A stretch of DNA of 6,024 nucleotides from Clostridia bacterium (GTDB lineage Bacteria > Bacillota > Clostridia > Christensenellales > CAG-138): positions 1 through 6,024 of the forward strand of contig JAFSFN010000019.1 of assembly GCA_017435185.1 (NCBI GenBank), written 5' to 3'. The notes below the pieces were generated by a model. That model was not told where the DNA came from, ran no database searches, and saw only the letters and a program-made list of their open reading frames with translations. The number at the start of each line of letters is the position of its first letter. Position 1 is the stretch's first letter. A program made the position numbers and the translations under genes. Of this stretch, positions 5,005 to 6,024 are shown one piece after another.

Positions 5005-5235
5005 GCTATTCAAACACGCAGCTGACCTGGTCTTTGACCCCACACTCGCCAACCGGACGATTTGCTACTGAGCAATATTGCCTCCCACTCCTCGCCTCTC
5101 GACCGAGAAAACCCGATCGGTTGGACTTACACCTAAGCCGCACCATGCTCACCGGAATTTTTCCTGCTTACGTGGATCGTTTCGCCTGCGACTGGCATCG
5201 ACTTTCAACCACAGACCTGCACGCTTAAATAACTT
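5005..5235 (-). ncRNA. Large structured RNA, about 230 nt, family not confirmed (raiA-motif-like candidate)
   Basis: The segment has no convincing reading frame but folds extensively. A 17-bp helix with G-U pairs joins 5217-5233 to 5005-5021. Inside it are: a hairpin at 5172-5212 (GUGG/CCAC, GUCG/CGAU, GCC/GGC); 5154-5164 (GGAA/UUCC); 5125-5138 (GCUUA/UAAGU); a long-range 6-bp stem 5119-5124 with 5049-5054 (CCAACC/GGUUGG); within that, 5101-5118 (7 bp, UUUU loop) and 5062-5075 (UUGCU/AGCAA); and 5029-5039 (GGUC/GACC). A near-consensus promoter places +1 at the foot of the closing helix. Size, terminal helix, multi-branched fold and host group fit the raiA-motif RNA known from Bacillota and Actinobacteria, but I cannot verify its consensus. 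A cis-acting leader of the zinc-ribbon gene is the main alternative. It lacks the SRP RNA, tmRNA and RNase P hallmarks. Confidence 0.72.
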
Positions 5236-5241
5236 GCAATA

Positions 5242-5270
5242 ATTATATGATACACACCCTTAAAAGGCAA
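5242..5270 (-). promoter_or_regulatory. Sigma-A-type promoter for the structured RNA and zinc-ribbon gene
   Basis: Minus strand: -35 TTGCCT at 5270-5265, exactly 17-bp spacer, and perfect -10 TATAAT at 5247-5242. The predicted start at 5234-5235 is immediately before the first paired base of the RNA's closing helix (5233). That agreement between two independent signals makes the call strong. Confidence 0.87.
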
Positions 5271-5272
5271 GA

Positions 5273-5289
5273 ATTATTTTCCAAATAAT
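5273..5289. repeat. AT-only inverted repeat next to the RNA promoter
   Basis: ATTATTT and AAATAAT form a perfect 7-bp inverted repeat around three bases. It lies 49 nt past the stop of the repeat protein gene and two bases upstream of the -35 box. It lacks a G/C stem and a U-tract, so it is not a good terminator. It may act as an AT-rich upstream promoter element or a regulator site, or mean nothing. Confidence 0.4.
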
Positions 5290-5337
5290 GTCTTTTATTC
5301 GTTTTTTCAATAATTCCCCTTTTATGACATCGCCTCA

Positions 5338-6024
5338 TTACCAAGTGGGTACAGCAACACTTTCGGGCAGTTCTTCCGTCATTCTGAGCACTGAATTTAT
5401 TTGAGCGAACAATTTAAGCATCGTTTTATACGATATCGTACCATTCTCAGTCTCGATGCTTCCCGGCGCAGCACCGTTTGCATCAATATATGAAAGTACC
5501 GATTTTGCAAGTTCCGTATATTCCGCTCTTGTAAGCTCGTCAGCCGTTAACGAATCTTCTGTCGTTTTGCCTGTCTCCTGTGCGTTGTTCCTTGCCACCT
5601 CGCGTTTTATTCCGTTATCCGCATCAACCACAGCTTCTGCCATAATACCGAGGAATTCGGGCATATAAACTCTTTCTGTGCCAACAGTAACATAATTCGG
5701 CAATCTTCCGTTTCTTTCGATTGCGTCATTAACTCGCTTTGCCGCATTCAATAAAGCCAATCTGTTCAACGGTTCCTTATCCGTAAGTTTGGGCAGCGGT
5801 TCACTCCACGGAGAAATAGTTACAACTTCGGGTAACTCGCCCTCTGTTTTTATTATCGAACAGACATTTGCAAAGAGTTTAACAAGATTTTGATACGATA
5901 TAACACCTACACTTGCCACTATATAACCCGGTGCAGATCCGTTTTCATCAACATATGCCAATACCGCATTTGCAACAGCGATTATTTCTTCCTGCTTAAT
6001 CTCCTCTGACTTGAGATTTTCATA
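5338..6024 (-). CDS. Pseudomurein-binding-type repeat protein, N-terminus beyond window
   Basis: The frame is open from the right edge to a TAA at 5338-5340, giving 228 visible residues. The TTG at 5961 is an internal leucine, not the start. Three repeat units are visible. Unit 2 (about 88-137) is the textbook pattern: LNAAKRVNDAIERNGRLPNYVTV...VYMPEFLGIMAEAV, as in pseudomurein-binding repeats (PF09373). Units 1 (about 13-72) and 3 (about 168-228) are longer, resemble each other (VLxYxDxNGxAPGxI, then ISYxxxxKLFA, then ELPExVxxxxW) and each end in a tryptophan. A charged linker (VARNNAQETGKTTEDS) separates units 2 and 3. In methanogens such repeats bind the cell wall; in Clostridia they occur in likely surface proteins. 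There is no LPXTG motif or C-terminal membrane helix. The N-terminal catalytic or export part is not visible, so the overall function is unknown. Confidence 0.85.
   Translation of the reverse strand, partial: YENLKSEEIKQEEIIAVANAVLAYVDENGSAPGYIVASVGVISYQNLVKLFANVCSIIKTEGELPEVVTISPWSEPLPKLTDKEPLNRLALLNAAKRVNDAIERNGRLPNYVTVGTERVYMPEFLGIMAEAVVDADNGIKREVARNNAQETGKTTEDSLTADELTRAEYTELAKSVLSYIDANGAAPGSIETENGTISYKTMLKLFAQINSVLRMTEELPESVAVPTW

Noticed and set aside
4663..5052. 129-codon open frame on the minus strand overlapping the zinc-ribbon gene and the RNA
   Set aside because: It is a shadow in another frame. It has a biased composition, no ribosome binding site and no recognisable motif, and it runs through the structured RNA.
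5072..5081. Perfect 10-bp palindrome GCAATATTGC
   Set aside because: It overlaps one arm of hairpin 5062-5075 inside the RNA. Without a loop it cannot form an RNA hairpin, and there is no independent reason to call it a protein-binding site.
5034..5228. Plus-strand 64-codon frame over the structured RNA
   Set aside because: The interval is better explained by extensive base pairing and a minus-strand promoter. No ribosome binding site precedes the frame.
5005..5235. SRP (4.5S/scRNA) identity for the structured RNA, suggested by nearby ffh and a CCAGGUCAG string
   Set aside because: The conserved SRP core with GGAAG followed by AGCAG in the apical S-domain is absent, and the CCAGGUCAG string lies next to the terminal helix rather than in an apical loop. 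tmRNA and RNase P signatures were also not found.
1..6024. CRISPR arrays, tRNA or rRNA genes, insertion sequences or attachment sites
   Set aside because: I looked on both strands and saw no regularly spaced direct repeats, tRNA cloverleaf, transposase fragments or target-site duplications.

Overview
The window looks like a chromosomal segment of a Bacillota bacterium, most likely an anaerobic Clostridia relative. The gene order ylxM-ffh-rpsP-khpA-rimM-trmD-rplS-rbgA is the classic Gram-positive arrangement. Ribosome binding sites are mostly strong AGGAGG types, GTG and TTG starts are used, and the promoters are plain sigma-A types. Every gene I support lies on the minus strand, so the biological reading direction is from right to left.

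Read from the right edge: (1) Positions 5338-6024 hold the C-terminal part of a protein with three pseudomurein-binding-type repeats; its N-terminus is outside the window. (2) Positions 4973-5337 contain no protein gene. They hold a near-consensus promoter (5242-5270), and starting at its predicted +1 a long, elaborately foldable RNA of about 230 nt (5005-5235). A 17-bp closing helix joins the ends of this RNA. No terminator follows it, so transcription probably runs into (3) a small 91-residue double zinc-ribbon protein (4697-4972). (4) Positions 4540-4696 form a chain of hairpins ending in a strong intrinsic terminator. A possible promoter lies at the end of the zinc-ribbon gene, so this stretch may be a second small RNA.

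(5) A new promoter (4498-4525), followed by a perfect inverted repeat at the start of the transcript, begins the SRP/ribosome operon. YlxM and Ffh are signal recognition particle components. S16, KhpA, RimM, TrmD, L19 and RbgA serve ribosome assembly, 30S maturation, tRNA m1G37 methylation and 50S maturation. Genes from ylxM through trmD are overlapping or tightly spaced. rplS has its own promoter and an autoregulatory-type L19 leader. A strong terminator follows rplS, so rbgA at the left edge (truncated) probably depends on read-through.

The protein-coding content of 1-4463 is ordinary housekeeping. The most interesting part is the RNA-rich segment 4540-5270: a large structured RNA, possibly a raiA-motif-like RNA although I could not confirm the family, linked to a zinc-ribbon gene, followed by a hairpin array that may be a separate small transcript.
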